This document shows, in pieces, positions 1-9,803 of a stretch of 64,000 nucleotides of DNA. The stretch comes from Paracoccaceae bacterium (lineage in GTDB: Bacteria > Pseudomonadota > Alphaproteobacteria > Rhodobacterales > Rhodobacteraceae). The DNA lies in the NCBI GenBank assembly GCA_027486345.1, contig JAIXPH010000065.1, forward strand, positions 1 through 64,000, in the 5' to 3' direction. Position 1 is the stretch's first letter, and the number at the start of each line of letters is the position of its first letter. The position numbers were made by a program, and so were the translations under genes. A model generated the notes under the pieces. That model worked only from the letters and a program-made list of their open reading frames with translations, had not been told where the DNA came from and made no database searches.

Positions 1-144
1 CCAAAATAAGTGCAAAAATTGTGCAATAATGCCCGCAAACCCCGCCCGACCACTCGCCCCAGCCTTGTGAACCGGGCGCTCCGCACGCCCCAATGCCCGA
101 GACGGACCCCAAGACCGGGTCCCGGCCATTGGAAGGGGAACGAC

Positions 145-483
145 GTGAAACTGATCATAGCAGCGATCAAGCCGTTCAAGCTGGAGGAGGTCCGCGAGGC
201 GCTGACCACCATCGGCGTGCGGGGCATGATGGTGACCGAGATCAAGGGCTTCGGCTCGCAGTCCGGGCATACGGAAATCTACCGTGGGGCAGAATATGCC
301 GTGAATTTCGTGCCAAAGGTCCGGCTTGAGATCGTCGTGAGCGACAGCCTCGCCGATCAGGTTGTCGAGACGATCCGCACCACCGCGAAGACCGACAAGA
401 TCGGAGACGGCAAGATTTTCGTGCTGGACGTCCAGCAGGCGGTGCGCGTGCGCACCGGCGAAACCAACGACGACGCGCTGTAA
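145..483 (+). CDS. glnK: P-II family nitrogen regulatory protein (GlnK/GlnB), GTG start
   Basis: MKLIIAAIKPFKLEEVREAL... with T-loop GHTEIYRGAEY; directly upstream of amtB. Confidence 0.95.
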   Translation: MKLIIAAIKPFKLEEVREALTTIGVRGMMVTEIKGFGSQSGHTEIYRGAEYAVNFVPKVRLEIVVSDSLADQVVETIRTTAKTDKIGDGKIFVLDVQQAVRVRTGETNDDAL

Positions 484-512
484 GGGCCGCAGGGTAGGGG
501 AAAACGAAGAAG

Positions 513-1997
513 ATGAACCGTATGTTGAAGAATTCCTTGATGGGTGCGGCGGGCGCGGCCTTGGCCGCGATGCCCGCGCTGGCACAGGATGCGCCGACAG
601 CGCCTTACACCTATGAAACCGTTGTCCATGGTGGCGATGTGGCGTGGATGTCGATTTCGACCATCCTCGTCCTATTGATGATCGTTCCCGGTCTGGCCCT
701 GTTCTACGGCGGTCTCGTGCGGACCAAGAACATGCTGTCCGTTCTGACGCAGGTCTTCGCGATCACGGCGGTCGTGGCCATCATCTGGGTGACCTATGGC
801 TATTCTCTGGCCTTCACGGACGGCGGCTCGTGGAACACCTTCGTGGGCGGCTTCTCCAAGGCCTTCCTGTCGGGCGTGGACACCACAACCCTGGTCGCCA
901 CGTTCACCAACGGCGTCTATCTGCCGGAATACACCTTCATCGCCTTCCAGATGACCTTTGCTTGCATCACGCCGGCTCTGATCGTCGGGGCCTTTGCGGA
1001 GCGGGTGAAATTCTCGTCCCTGCTGGTCTTTGTCGTGCTGTGGGTGACCTTCATCTACTTCCCGATGGCGCATATGGTCTGGTGGTGGGGTGGTCCCGAC
1101 TATCTGGCACAAGAGCAGACGGCCAAGCTGATCGCCGAAGCCGCCGGTGACACCGCCGCCGCCGAAGCCGCCGCTGCCAATCTGGCCGCCAATGGCCTGA
1201 TCTGGAACTGGGGTGCGCTGGACTTTGCGGGCGGCACGGTTGTGCACATCAACGCAGGGATCGCCGGTCTGGTGGGCTGCCTGATCATTGGCCGCCGCGT
1301 CGGCTACGGCAAAGAGAACATGACCCCCCACTCGTTGACCATGACCATGATCGGCGCGGCCCTGCTGTGGGTTGGCTGGTTCGGGTTCAACGCGGGCTCC
1401 AACCTTGAAGCGAACTCGATCACCGCGCTGGCCATCGTCAACACCTTTGTCGCCGCCGGTGCCGCTGGCGTGGCGTGGATGTTCGCCGAATGGCTGCTGC
1501 GTGGTCATCCCTCGCTGCTGGGTCTGGTGTCGGGTGTGGTCGCCGGTCTGGTCGCCATCACGCCGGCAGCCGGTTTCGCCGGGCCGATGGGGTCGATCGT
1601 GCTGGGTCTGATTGCTGGCGTCGCCTGCTTCTTCTTCGTGGCCTATGCCAAGAACGCGCTGAAGCTGGACGATACGCTGGACGTGTTCGGCATCCACTGC
1701 CTTGGCGGCATCATCGGCGCCATCGGCACGGGCATCCTTGTGAACCCGGCTCTGGGTGGCGCGGGTGTGCCGGACTACCTGTCGGTTCCCGGCACGCTGC
1801 AAATCGCGCCCTATGACTTTGGCTTCATGGTCACGGCGCAGATCAAGGCGGTCCTCTTCACGCTGGTCTTCTCGGGCGTCGGCTCTGCCATCCTCTTCTA
1901 CATCGTCAAGGCCCTGTTCGGCCTGCGCGTCAAAGAGGAAGTGGAGCGCGAAGGTCTGGACGTCGCGGAACACGGCGAGCGCGCCTACAACTACTGA
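513..1997 (+). CDS. amtB: Ammonium transporter with N-terminal signal peptide
   Basis: Signal peptide then PGLALFYGGLVRTKNMLSVL; Amt family multi-TM protein. Confidence 0.96.
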   Translation: MNRMLKNSLMGAAGAALAAMPALAQDAPTAPYTYETVVHGGDVAWMSISTILVLLMIVPGLALFYGGLVRTKNMLSVLTQVFAITAVVAIIWVTYGYSLAFTDGGSWNTFVGGFSKAFLSGVDTTTLVATFTNGVYLPEYTFIAFQMTFACITPALIVGAFAERVKFSSLLVFVVLWVTFIYFPMAHMVWWWGGPDYLAQEQTAKLIAEAAGDTAAAEAAAANLAANGLIWNWGALDFAGGTVVHINAGIAGLVGCLIIGRRVGYGKENMTPHSLTMTMIGAALLWVGWFGFNAGSNLEANSITALAIVNTFVAAGAAGVAWMFAEWLLRGHPSLLGLVSGVVAGLVAITPAAGFAGPMGSIVLGLIAGVACFFFVAYAKNALKLDDTLDVFGIHCLGGIIGAIGTGILVNPALGGAGVPDYLSVPGTLQIAPYDFGFMVTAQIKAVLFTLVFSGVGSAILFYIVKALFGLRVKEEVEREGLDVAEHGERAYNY

Positions 1998-2008
1998 GGT
2001 TTCCGGTG

Positions 2009-2029
2009 GGGGCCGGTTGGACCGGCCCC
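2009..2029 (+). other. Perfect stem-loop GGGGCCGGT-TGG-ACCGGCCCC just after amtB stop
   Basis: 9-bp inverted repeat, 3-nt loop, read directly. Confidence 0.7.
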
Positions 2030-2075
2030 TGCCTTCGACGCCGAAAGGGTCCTCCCCCCGGTTGGCGAAACTGCA

Positions 2076-2112
2076 AAGGCCCGTGCGTTCCTCCCCGCAC
2101 GGGCCTTTTTTC
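2076..2112 (+). terminator. Rho-independent terminator of glnK-amtB
   Basis: AAGGCCCGTGCG-TTCCTCCC-CGCACGGGCCTTTTTT: 12-bp stem followed by T tract. Confidence 0.92.
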
Positions 2113-2133
2113 TATTGAGGCAAGGGTTCGCTG

Positions 2134-4101
2134 TCAGCCGCGCAGTTCTGATGTGATGCGCACCGGGATTGGCTGGCCTTTCAGCTTGGCGCGGTAGATG
2201 ACAAGGCTTTCGGACACGCGCATCACATAGGTGCGGGTTTCGGTGAAGGGGATCATCTCCACCCAATCCACCACATCCACCGACGGGTCGCGCGGATCGC
2301 CCAGCGTCTGCATCCAGCGTGTCGGACGCCCCGGCCCGGCGTTGTAGCCCGAGGCGACCAGCGCGACCGAAGGCCCGAACTTCGACACAAGCTCTGCCAG
2401 ATAGCCGCTGCCGATCTTCACATTATAGGCCGGATCGTTCAGCCGCTTGGCGTCATAGGTCAGGCCCACGCGCGGGGCGACATGTTCGGCGGTCGAGGGC
2501 AAGACCTGCATCAACCCGCGCGCATCCGCCGCTGACCGTGCCGCCGGATCAAACTCGCTTTCCCGGCGCGAGATCGCCAGCGCGAAGGCGCGGCTGACGG
2601 CAAGGCCATCGGGCACAAACGCGGGCACCGGGAAATAGGCATCCGGCAGGATCACGCCGCGTTCCGCTGCCTGTTTGGCGATGACGACGGCGATATGCGG
2701 CTCATCGATCCGCAGGGCAAGGTCGGACAGTTTCGCAAGGTCGGCGTCCGACAGGCTTTCGCCCAAGTGCAGGAAAAAGCGTTTGGACAGGGTGCGATCC
2801 CCGGCCTTGTCCAGCAAGAGCGCGGCCTCAAACACGGAGGATTGCGCAAAGCTTGCGCCCTGCCAATCGCCGGGCTGATGCCTCGCCAAAAGCGCGGGGT
2901 CCAGCGACAGGCCCAGCGTTTCGGCGGCCAAGAGACCATAATAGGCCGTCTGGTTCTGTGCCGCCGCTTGCAGCGCCTGTACCGCGCCGGACTTGTCGCC
3001 CGCCGCCAGCAAGGCGCGGCCCTGCCAGTACTGCGCCCGTGCGATGGAAATCGGCGTTCCCACCGCCTGCCCCAAGGCGCGGAAGTGTTTCAACGCGGTC
3101 GCCGGATCATCCAGGCGCCGCAGCGCGATGAAGCCTGACAGGAATTCCAGATCGGCATAGGTCTGCCCGCCTTGCAGATGGTGGTTGGCCGCCACGCGAT
3201 AGGCCAGCTTTGGCTTGCCCTCGCGCATCAAGGCTCGCACCAGATCGGCACGGCGGTCGCCCCATGCGTCGGGGTCGCCTAACCCTTGGGCCGATGTTGA
3301 CCGCTCCAAGATCAGCGCCGCCGCGTCGTCCGTCCGGTCGCGACGCAAGCGCCAGTCAAAACGCTCAAAGGCCAGCCCCGGATCGTCCTGCAACCCGGCC
3401 GGGACGCGTTCGATCAGCGCGTTCACCCCATCGGCATCATTGCGCAGCGCCATCCGCGCCCGCGCCAGCGCCGCGCGTCCGGCATCGACGCGGGTCAGCA
3501 TCCGCTCGGCCTCGGCAAAGCGGCCCTGCCACAAAAGGGTGTCCAGACGCGCGGCATGGGCCTGTTGCAGCGCCGTGCCATAAAGCCCAAGCAAGGCGGC
3601 CTCTTCGTCCGGGCCGAAGGGCAGATCGGCCCAGGCGCGGAACGCCTCGGCCTCTGCCTCGGCCTCGCGTCCCGTGGCGCGCAGGGCCTTGATCGCGGCC
3701 AAGGCCCCTTGCGCGGTTTCGGGCAGGTCGGTGCCGAAATAGGCCAGAACCCGCGCCGGATCGGTGGATCGGGCCACCGCCTCTTCGCCCTTTTCTTTCA
3801 GCAAAGGCAGGCCGGGCCAATCCGGGCGGCGGGCCAGGAAGGCCTCGTACTCCCCCAGACGCCCTTCGCCCGCGCGCAGGCGGTGCCATTCGACGATATC
3901 ACCCGCGACTGAACCGGGCGTCACACGGGCCGCCGCCGCCGACCAGTCCTGCTGTGCGACGGCCCCAAGGGCTGCCTGCAAAGCGTCCGCACTGTCGGCA
4001 CGCGCGGGCGGGACCACCGCCAGCGCAAGGATCAAGGACAGGCCCAAAGGCCCAAGCTGCGCCCTGAGGCGTCTTTTGGTGTTTTTGCTCTGCTCGCTCA
4101 T
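2134..4101 (-). CDS. Soluble lytic murein transglycosylase (Slt family)
   Basis: Signal peptide, helical repeats, C-terminal [32 protein letters not shown] motif. Confidence 0.92.
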   Translation of the reverse strand: MSEQSKNTKRRLRAQLGPLGLSLILALAVVPPARADSADALQAALGAVAQQDWSAAAARVTPGSVAGDIVEWHRLRAGEGRLGEYEAFLARRPDWPGLPLLKEKGEEAVARSTDPARVLAYFGTDLPETAQGALAAIKALRATGREAEAEAEAFRAWADLPFGPDEEAALLGLYGTALQQAHAARLDTLLWQGRFAEAERMLTRVDAGRAALARARMALRNDADGVNALIERVPAGLQDDPGLAFERFDWRLRRDRTDDAAALILERSTSAQGLGDPDAWGDRRADLVRALMREGKPKLAYRVAANHHLQGGQTYADLEFLSGFIALRRLDDPATALKHFRALGQAVGTPISIARAQYWQGRALLAAGDKSGAVQALQAAAQNQTAYYGLLAAETLGLSLDPALLARHQPGDWQGASFAQSSVFEAALLLDKAGDRTLSKRFFLHLGESLSDADLAKLSDLALRIDEPHIAVVIAKQAAERGVILPDAYFPVPAFVPDGLAVSRAFALAISRRESEFDPAARSAADARGLMQVLPSTAEHVAPRVGLTYDAKRLNDPAYNVKIGSGYLAELVSKFGPSVALVASGYNAGPGRPTRWMQTLGDPRDPSVDVVDWVEMIPFTETRTYVMRVSESLVIYRAKLKGQPIPVRITSELRG

Positions 4102-4272
4102 GCCGGGAATCTGCCGCAAGCCTGCCGGACGGGCAACCCACAACCCCGTCAACAGAGCCCGTCATCGGCAGCTTTGCGCCACGCTTGGCAAGTCCGGCCC
4201 GCACGGCTACAGAGGCTACGTTTGCAAATCGGGCGACTCATGCGTGTTGCCCACCATCAGGAGACGCGTTCC

Positions 4273-5145
4273 ATGATCAAAGGGTCCATTCCCGCGCTGG
4301 TAACGCCGTTCAAGAACGGCGAACTTGATCTGGAGACGCTGAAGAAACTTGTGGAATGGCAGATCGAACAGGGCTCCACCGGCCTTGTCCCGGTCGGCAC
4401 CACGGGCGAAAGCCCGACGCTTTCGCATGAGGAACATGAGACTGTCGTGGAAGAGGTGGTCAAAGCCGCCCGTGGCCGCGTGCCGGTGATCGCCGGGGCC
4501 GGGTCGAACAACACGGTCGAAGGCATCCGCCTGATCCAGCACGCCCAGCGGGTGGGCGCGGATGCCGCGCTGGTGGTGACACCCTATTACAACAAGCCGA
4601 CGCAGGCCGGGATGATCGCGCATTACACCGCGCTGCATGACTGCTGCACCCTGCCGATCGTGATCTACAACATCCCAGGCCGCTCGGTCGTGGACATGTC
4701 TCCCGAAACCATGGGCACGCTGGCCAAGTTGCCGCGCATCATCGGGGTCAAGGATGCGACCGGCAAGATCGAGCGTGTGTCGATGCAGCGCGCCTCCTGC
4801 GGGGCGGATTTCATCCAACTGTCGGGCGAGGATGCGACCGCGCTGGGCTTCAACGCGCATGGCGGGGTGGGCTGCATTTCCGTGACCGCCAACGTCGCAC
4901 CGAAGCTCTGTGCCGAGTTCCAGGCGGCCACCTTGGCCGGCGATTACCGCAAGGCGCTGGAGTATCAGGACCGCCTGATGCCGCTGCATGAGGCGATCTT
5001 CATCGAGCCGGGTCTGGCCGGGGCCAAATATGGCCTGTCGCTCTTGGGCATGTGTTCCGAAGAGGTCCGCCTGCCGCTGGTCGGCCTGACCGACGGCACC
5101 AAGGCAAAGATCAAGGCCGCGATGGAATTTGCGGGCATCCTGTGA
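4273..5145 (+). CDS. dapA: 4-hydroxy-tetrahydrodipicolinate synthase
   Basis: [19 protein letters not shown]..., [21 protein letters not shown] motifs. Confidence 0.96.
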   Translation: MIKGSIPALVTPFKNGELDLETLKKLVEWQIEQGSTGLVPVGTTGESPTLSHEEHETVVEEVVKAARGRVPVIAGAGSNNTVEGIRLIQHAQRVGADAALVVTPYYNKPTQAGMIAHYTALHDCCTLPIVIYNIPGRSVVDMSPETMGTLAKLPRIIGVKDATGKIERVSMQRASCGADFIQLSGEDATALGFNAHGGVGCISVTANVAPKLCAEFQAATLAGDYRKALEYQDRLMPLHEAIFIEPGLAGAKYGLSLLGMCSEEVRLPLVGLTDGTKAKIKAAMEFAGIL

Positions 5146-6023
5146 CCCATCCCAAAGGCGCATCCGCCAATCTGACGGGTGCGCTGTGGATGGTGGCCGC
5201 GATGGCGGGCTTTGCGGTGGAGGACATGTTCCTGAAAGCCGCCGCCAAGCACATGCCCTTGGGGCAGGTGCTGCTGGTCTTCGGGCTGATCGGGGCGGCG
5301 GCCTTTGCCCTGCTGGCGTCGCGCAAAGGGGAACGCGTGTTCCACCCCGCCGCCCTGTCTCGACCGCTCTTGATCCGGTCGGGGTTCGAGGTGACGGGGC
5401 GGCTGTTCTATTCGCTGGCCATCGCGCTGACGCCCTTGTCTGTGGCCTCGGCCATCCTGCAAGCCACGCCGTTGGTCGTGGTGGCGGGGGCGGCGGTGAT
5501 CTTTGGTGAAACCGTGGGTTGGCGGCGGTGGTTGGCGATCCTGATCGGCTTTGCCGGGGTTCTGGTGATCCTGCGCCCCGGTCTGGACGGGTTCAATGCG
5601 CTGTCACTCTTGACCATCCTTGGCCTGATCGGCTTTGCGGGCCGTGATCTGGCCACCCGCGCCGCGCCGCCGGTGCTGTCCAACCTGCAACTGGGGATCT
5701 ACGGCCTGTCGATGCTGGCCGTGGCCGGGGCGATCCTGTTGGGCATCTCCGGCGGAGCAAAGGTGCCGGATGCGATGGGGGCGGCGCTCGTGCTGGCCAC
5801 CACCGCCTTCGGGGTGTTCGCCTATTTCGCCCTGACCGTGGCGATGCGGACGGGTGATGTCTCTGCCGTCACACCGTTTCGCTATACGCGGCTGGTCTTT
5901 GCCATGATCCTTGGCACGCTGGTCTTTGGCGAACACCCGGATGGGCTGACCCTGATCGGCTCGGCCCTTGTGGTGGGGGCAGGCATCTATGCGCTGGTCT
6001 ATGGGCGGCGGGCGGTAACCTGA
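5142..6023 (+). CDS. DMT/EamA family transporter
   Basis: 10-TM EamA-like protein; GTG start overlaps dapA stop (GTGA). Confidence 0.85.
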   Translation: MTHPKGASANLTGALWMVAAMAGFAVEDMFLKAAAKHMPLGQVLLVFGLIGAAAFALLASRKGERVFHPAALSRPLLIRSGFEVTGRLFYSLAIALTPLSVASAILQATPLVVVAGAAVIFGETVGWRRWLAILIGFAGVLVILRPGLDGFNALSLLTILGLIGFAGRDLATRAAPPVLSNLQLGIYGLSMLAVAGAILLGISGGAKVPDAMGAALVLATTAFGVFAYFALTVAMRTGDVSAVTPFRYTRLVFAMILGTLVFGEHPDGLTLIGSALVVGAGIYALVYGRRAVT

Positions 6024-6436
6024 CCGATGCGGACCTGACGCAGCGCCTCGATCAACAGCGCGGTGATCAGGCCGAAGTTCAGAAAGCCATTGGTCGACGT
6101 CATTCCCGACAGGATGCGCCATTCATGCGGCAGGATCACGTCGCCATAGCCCAGTGTTGTGTAGGTGACGATCGAGAAATAGAGCGACTCCTCAAACGTC
6201 GGGAACACGCCCAACAGATCATAGGCCAGCGCCCAGACCCAGACCCCCGCCGTGATGGTCATCACCGCCCAGATCGACGACAGCATCACCAAAAGCAGCA
6301 TCTTGGGCCGGTGCGGCGGGCGGATCAGCCAGCCGTGAAAGCGCACGAAGGCACCTTCCAGCATCAGGGCCGAGGCCGCGCCAATCATCAGACTGACCAG
6401 CATGACGCCAGTCCCAAGTACGATCTGTGTCAGCAT
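5999..6436 (-). CDS. Two-TM potassium channel family protein
   Basis: TYTTLGYGD selectivity filter between two hydrophobic helices. Confidence 0.85.
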   Translation of the reverse strand: MLTQIVLGTGVMLVSLMIGAASALMLEGAFVRFHGWLIRPPHRPKMLLLVMLSSIWAVMTITAGVWVWALAYDLLGVFPTFEESLYFSIVTYTTLGYGDVILPHEWRILSGMTSTNGFLNFGLITALLIEALRQVRIGQVTARRP

Positions 6437-6534
6437 GAGCCCTCCTGTTCCAGCGTCGGGGTAGCAAAGCCTGTGCTGATGGCCAAGACCGCAATCTGGA
6501 CTTCGCCCGTCCCATCGCCTATCTGACAACGATC

Positions 6535-7014
6535 ATGGCACCCAAATCTGATCCCAACTCAAAACTCATCGCCGAAAACCGCCGGGCGCGGTTCGATTAC
6601 CATATCGAAAGCGATCTGGAAGCGGGCATCATGCTGATGGGGTCCGAGGTGAAAAGCCTGCGCCAAGGCGGATCAAACCTTGGCGAAAGCTATGCCAGCG
6701 TGGAAAATGGCGAGTTGTGGCTGATCAACGGCTATATCGCGCCCTATCTGCAGGCCAAGACTTGGGGGCATGAAGAACGCCGCCGCCGCAAGCTCTTGGT
6801 CAGCCGCAAGGAACTGTCGCGTCTGTGGAACGCCACCGCGCGCGAAGGCATGACCCTTGTGCCGATCAAGATGTATTTCAACGAACGCGGCATGGTGAAG
6901 CTGAAGCTGGGCGTCGCCAAGGGCAAGAAGCTGGCCGACAAGCGCGAAACCAGCGCCAAACGGGATTGGGACCGCGAAAAGGCGCGGCTCTTGAAGCACA
7001 GCAAGCGCGACTGA
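6535..7014 (+). CDS. smpB: SsrA-binding protein
   Basis: [34 protein letters not shown]...; [18 protein letters not shown]-terminus. Confidence 0.97.
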   Translation: MAPKSDPNSKLIAENRRARFDYHIESDLEAGIMLMGSEVKSLRQGGSNLGESYASVENGELWLINGYIAPYLQAKTWGHEERRRRKLLVSRKELSRLWNATAREGMTLVPIKMYFNERGMVKLKLGVAKGKKLADKRETSAKRDWDREKARLLKHSKRD

Positions 7015-7027
7015 CGGCGGCAGGCGC

Positions 7028-7072
7028 CAAATTCGTTCAAACGAATTTGCAAATTTCTTCGAAGAAATTTGC
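7028..7072. repeat. Two abutting palindromes downstream of smpB
   Basis: CAAATTCGTT-CA-AACGAATTTG (7028-7049) and perfect 24-nt GCAAATTTCTTCGAAGAAATTTGC (7049-7072). Confidence 0.9.
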
Positions 7073-7189
7073 ACCGTCAATGCGCCCTCGGCATAACCCT
7101 TTCCGCCTTGCGCCCTTGCCTAGAGGCCCTGTTGCCGCTACGTGCCAGCCAGCACCGCTTGGCCGTGGCTTCAGGACCGGGGACGTCTC

Positions 7190-8038
7190 ATGACCGATGA
7201 TCCGAAAACGCTTGTGTCCACCGATTGGCTGGCCGCGCATCTGCGTGACCCGGATTTGCGGATTCTGGATGCCTCGTGGTATCTGCCCGGCACGGATCGG
7301 GACCCCAAGGCCGAATATGCCGTGGCCCATATCCCCGGCGCGCGGTTTTTCGACATTGACGAGATTTCGGATCAGCGCTCCTCCCTGCCCCACATGGCCC
7401 CACCGCCGGAAAAGTTCATCAGCCGGATGCGGGCGATGGGTGTGGGCGATGGGCATCAGGTGGTGGTCTATGACGGCTCGGGTCTGTTTTCCGCTGCGCG
7501 CGTCTGGTGGACCTTCCGCCTGATGGGCAAGACCGATGTGGCCGTGCTGGACGGCGGTTTCCCGAAATGGCGGGCCGAAGGGCGCGAGATCGAGGACCTG
7601 CCCCCCGTGGTCCGTGATCGCCATATCACCGTGCAGCGGCAGAACCAGTTGGTGAAGGATGTGACCCAGGTCGCCCACACCTCCAAGCTGCGCGAGGCCG
7701 AGATCATCGATGCCCGCCCCGCCGCACGGTTCAAGGGCGAGGCAGCGGAACCCCGCCCCGGGCTGCGGACCGGTCACATTCCGGGGGCGAGGAACCTGCC
7801 TTATACGCAGGTGCTGAACGCCGATGGCACGATGAAGCCCTTGCCCGAGTTGCGCGCCGCCTTTGAAGGCGCAGGGGTGGACCTGTCCAAACCTGCGATC
7901 ACCTCCTGCGGCTCCGGTGTGACGGCAGCGATCCTGTCCCTGGCATTGGAACGCCTCGGGCACCGCAATCACAGTTTGTATGACGGCTCTTGGGCCGAAT
8001 GGGGCATGTACGACGACCTGCCCATCGAGAAGGGATAA
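7190..8038 (+). CDS. sseA: 3-mercaptopyruvate/thiosulfate sulfurtransferase (double rhodanese)
   Basis: Two rhodanese domains; active-site loop CGSGVTA. Confidence 0.93.
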   Translation: MTDDPKTLVSTDWLAAHLRDPDLRILDASWYLPGTDRDPKAEYAVAHIPGARFFDIDEISDQRSSLPHMAPPPEKFISRMRAMGVGDGHQVVVYDGSGLFSAARVWWTFRLMGKTDVAVLDGGFPKWRAEGREIEDLPPVVRDRHITVQRQNQLVKDVTQVAHTSKLREAEIIDARPAARFKGEAAEPRPGLRTGHIPGARNLPYTQVLNADGTMKPLPELRAAFEGAGVDLSKPAITSCGSGVTAAILSLALERLGHRNHSLYDGSWAEWGMYDDLPIEKG

Positions 8039-8042
8039 GACC

Positions 8043-9221
8043 ATGTTCGACCAGCTGACGGCCCAGCCGCAGGACAAGATCCTGCAACTGATCCAGATGT
8101 TCCGTGAAGACGGGCGCGACGGAAAGATCGACCTCGGCGTCGGTGTCTACAAGGACGCGACCGGCTTGACCCCCGTGATGCGCGCGGTCAAGGCGGCGGA
8201 AAAGAAGCTGTGGGAGGTCGAGACGACGAAGACCTACACCGCGCTGGCCGGGGAACCTGCCTATAACGCCGCGATGACGAAGATGATCCTTGCCGACGCG
8301 GTGTCATTTGACCGTGTCGCCTCGGTCTCGACCCCCGGCGGGACGGGCGCGATCCGTCAGGCGCTGGAACTGGTCAAGCTGGCCTCGCCCGATGCCACGG
8401 TCTGGTTGTCCGCGCCGACCTGGCCGAACCATCCGTCGATCGTGAAATACCTCGGCATGAAGATGGCCGAGTATCGCTATTTCGACGCCAAAACGCGTGG
8501 TGTGGATTTTGCGGGCGTTCTGGAAGACCTGTCAAAGGTTGCCCCCGGTGATGTGGTCCTGCTGCACGGCTGCTGCCACAACCCGACGGGCGCGAATCTC
8601 GATGCCGCGCAGTGGGATCAGGTCGTGGCGCTGCTGGTCGCCAAGGGCGCGATCCCGCTGGTGGACCTTGCCTATCAGGGCTTTGGTGACGGGCTCGAGG
8701 CCGATGCCGCCGCGACCCGTCTGGTGGCAAAGTCCTTCCCCGAGGTGCTGATCGCGGCCTCGTGCAGCAAGAACTTCGGCATTTACCGTGAGCGCACCGG
8801 CATCCTGATCGGCATCGGGGCTGCGGATGGCAAGGGCGTGCTGCAGGGCAACCTGAACTTCCTGAACCGTCAGAACTATTCCTTCCCGCCCGATCACGGT
8901 GCGCGTCTGGTGACAATGATCCTTGAGGATGAGGCTTTGCGCACCGACTGGATGGCGGAACTGGAAGAGGTGCGCCTGAGCATGCTGGGCTTGCGCAAGG
9001 CGCTGGCCGATGCGCTGCGTCAGGCGACGAATTCCGACCGTTTCGATTTTGTGGCGGACCATCGCGGCATGTTCTCTCGCCTCGGTCTGACCGAAGCACA
9101 GGTGATCCGCCTGCGCGAAGAGCACGCGATCTACATGGTGGGTGACAGCCGCATCAACATCGCCGGGCTGAATGCGCGGACGGTGCCGATCCTTGCGGCG
9201 GCGATTGCCTCTGTCGCTTGA
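8043..9221 (+). CDS. Aromatic amino acid aminotransferase (class I)
   Basis: PLP lysine region AASCSKNFGIYRERTG; full-length AspC/TyrB-type protein. Confidence 0.93.
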   Translation: MFDQLTAQPQDKILQLIQMFREDGRDGKIDLGVGVYKDATGLTPVMRAVKAAEKKLWEVETTKTYTALAGEPAYNAAMTKMILADAVSFDRVASVSTPGGTGAIRQALELVKLASPDATVWLSAPTWPNHPSIVKYLGMKMAEYRYFDAKTRGVDFAGVLEDLSKVAPGDVVLLHGCCHNPTGANLDAAQWDQVVALLVAKGAIPLVDLAYQGFGDGLEADAAATRLVAKSFPEVLIAASCSKNFGIYRERTGILIGIGAADGKGVLQGNLNFLNRQNYSFPPDHGARLVTMILEDEALRTDWMAELEEVRLSMLGLRKALADALRQATNSDRFDFVADHRGMFSRLGLTEAQVIRLREEHAIYMVGDSRINIAGLNARTVPILAAAIASVA

Positions 9222-9241
9222 GATTACGCTGAGCTGAATGG

Positions 9242-9273
9242 GGGGCGTGCGGGGAAACCTGCGCGCCCCTTTC
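9242..9273 (+). terminator. Terminator after aminotransferase gene
   Basis: GGGGCGTGCGGG-GAAA-CCTGCGCGCCCC then TTTCT; 12-bp stem with two G-U pairs. Confidence 0.75.
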
Positions 9274-9641
9274 TACATCCCGTAGAGCGGCTTTTGCCGC
9301 CGCCGCCACTCCACCGCGGCCACGGCACCGGCGTGCACCAGCTTTGCCCAATCTAATAGGGCCTTCGGCAGGTCAGCATCCAGCGGAAGGGACAGGGTCA
9401 ATTCCGTCTCGCCCGCCGCGATCTCCAGCCGCCCCTTGGGGTTCGCCCGCATCCAGTCCGCGCGTTCGGCGTCGGTGGCGCGGACGGCGTAGCGGATGGA
9501 CAGACGGTAAAGATCATCCGCCGTCGCCTGAAACTCCAACGCATCGGCGGTGCGGGCGTAAAGTGTCAGGCCATCGGTTTCAACGCCGTCGAAACCGGCA
9601 GAGCGCAGGGCTTGGGCGAGGATGGAAAGCGGATCAGTCAT
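9273..9641 (-). CDS. Conserved hypothetical protein
   Basis: ORF MTDPLSILAQALRSAGFDGVETDGL... with GC-typical codon use; no confident family. Confidence 0.65.
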   Translation of the reverse strand: MTDPLSILAQALRSAGFDGVETDGLTLYARTADALEFQATADDLYRLSIRYAVRATDAERADWMRANPKGRLEIAAGETELTLSLPLDADLPKALLDWAKLVHAGAVAAVEWRRRQKPLYGM

Positions 9642-9803
9642 GGGGGTGGGTGTAGCGGCGGATGGGGTGGGCTGCAATCAAGGGATGCGTGAAGGCGACT
9701 TCTTGCCTTGGCGCAACGATAGGGATTGCCCCGATGCCCAAAGCATCGGGGCGCGCGCGCCCCTTGGCTGCCGGTGATCAAAAAAGGACAACGATGGCCC
9801 CTC

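Noticed and set aside
7015-7189. tmRNA (ssrA) next to smpB
   Set aside because: The spacer holds only palindromes and a short leader; no tRNA-like ends or tag ORF seen.
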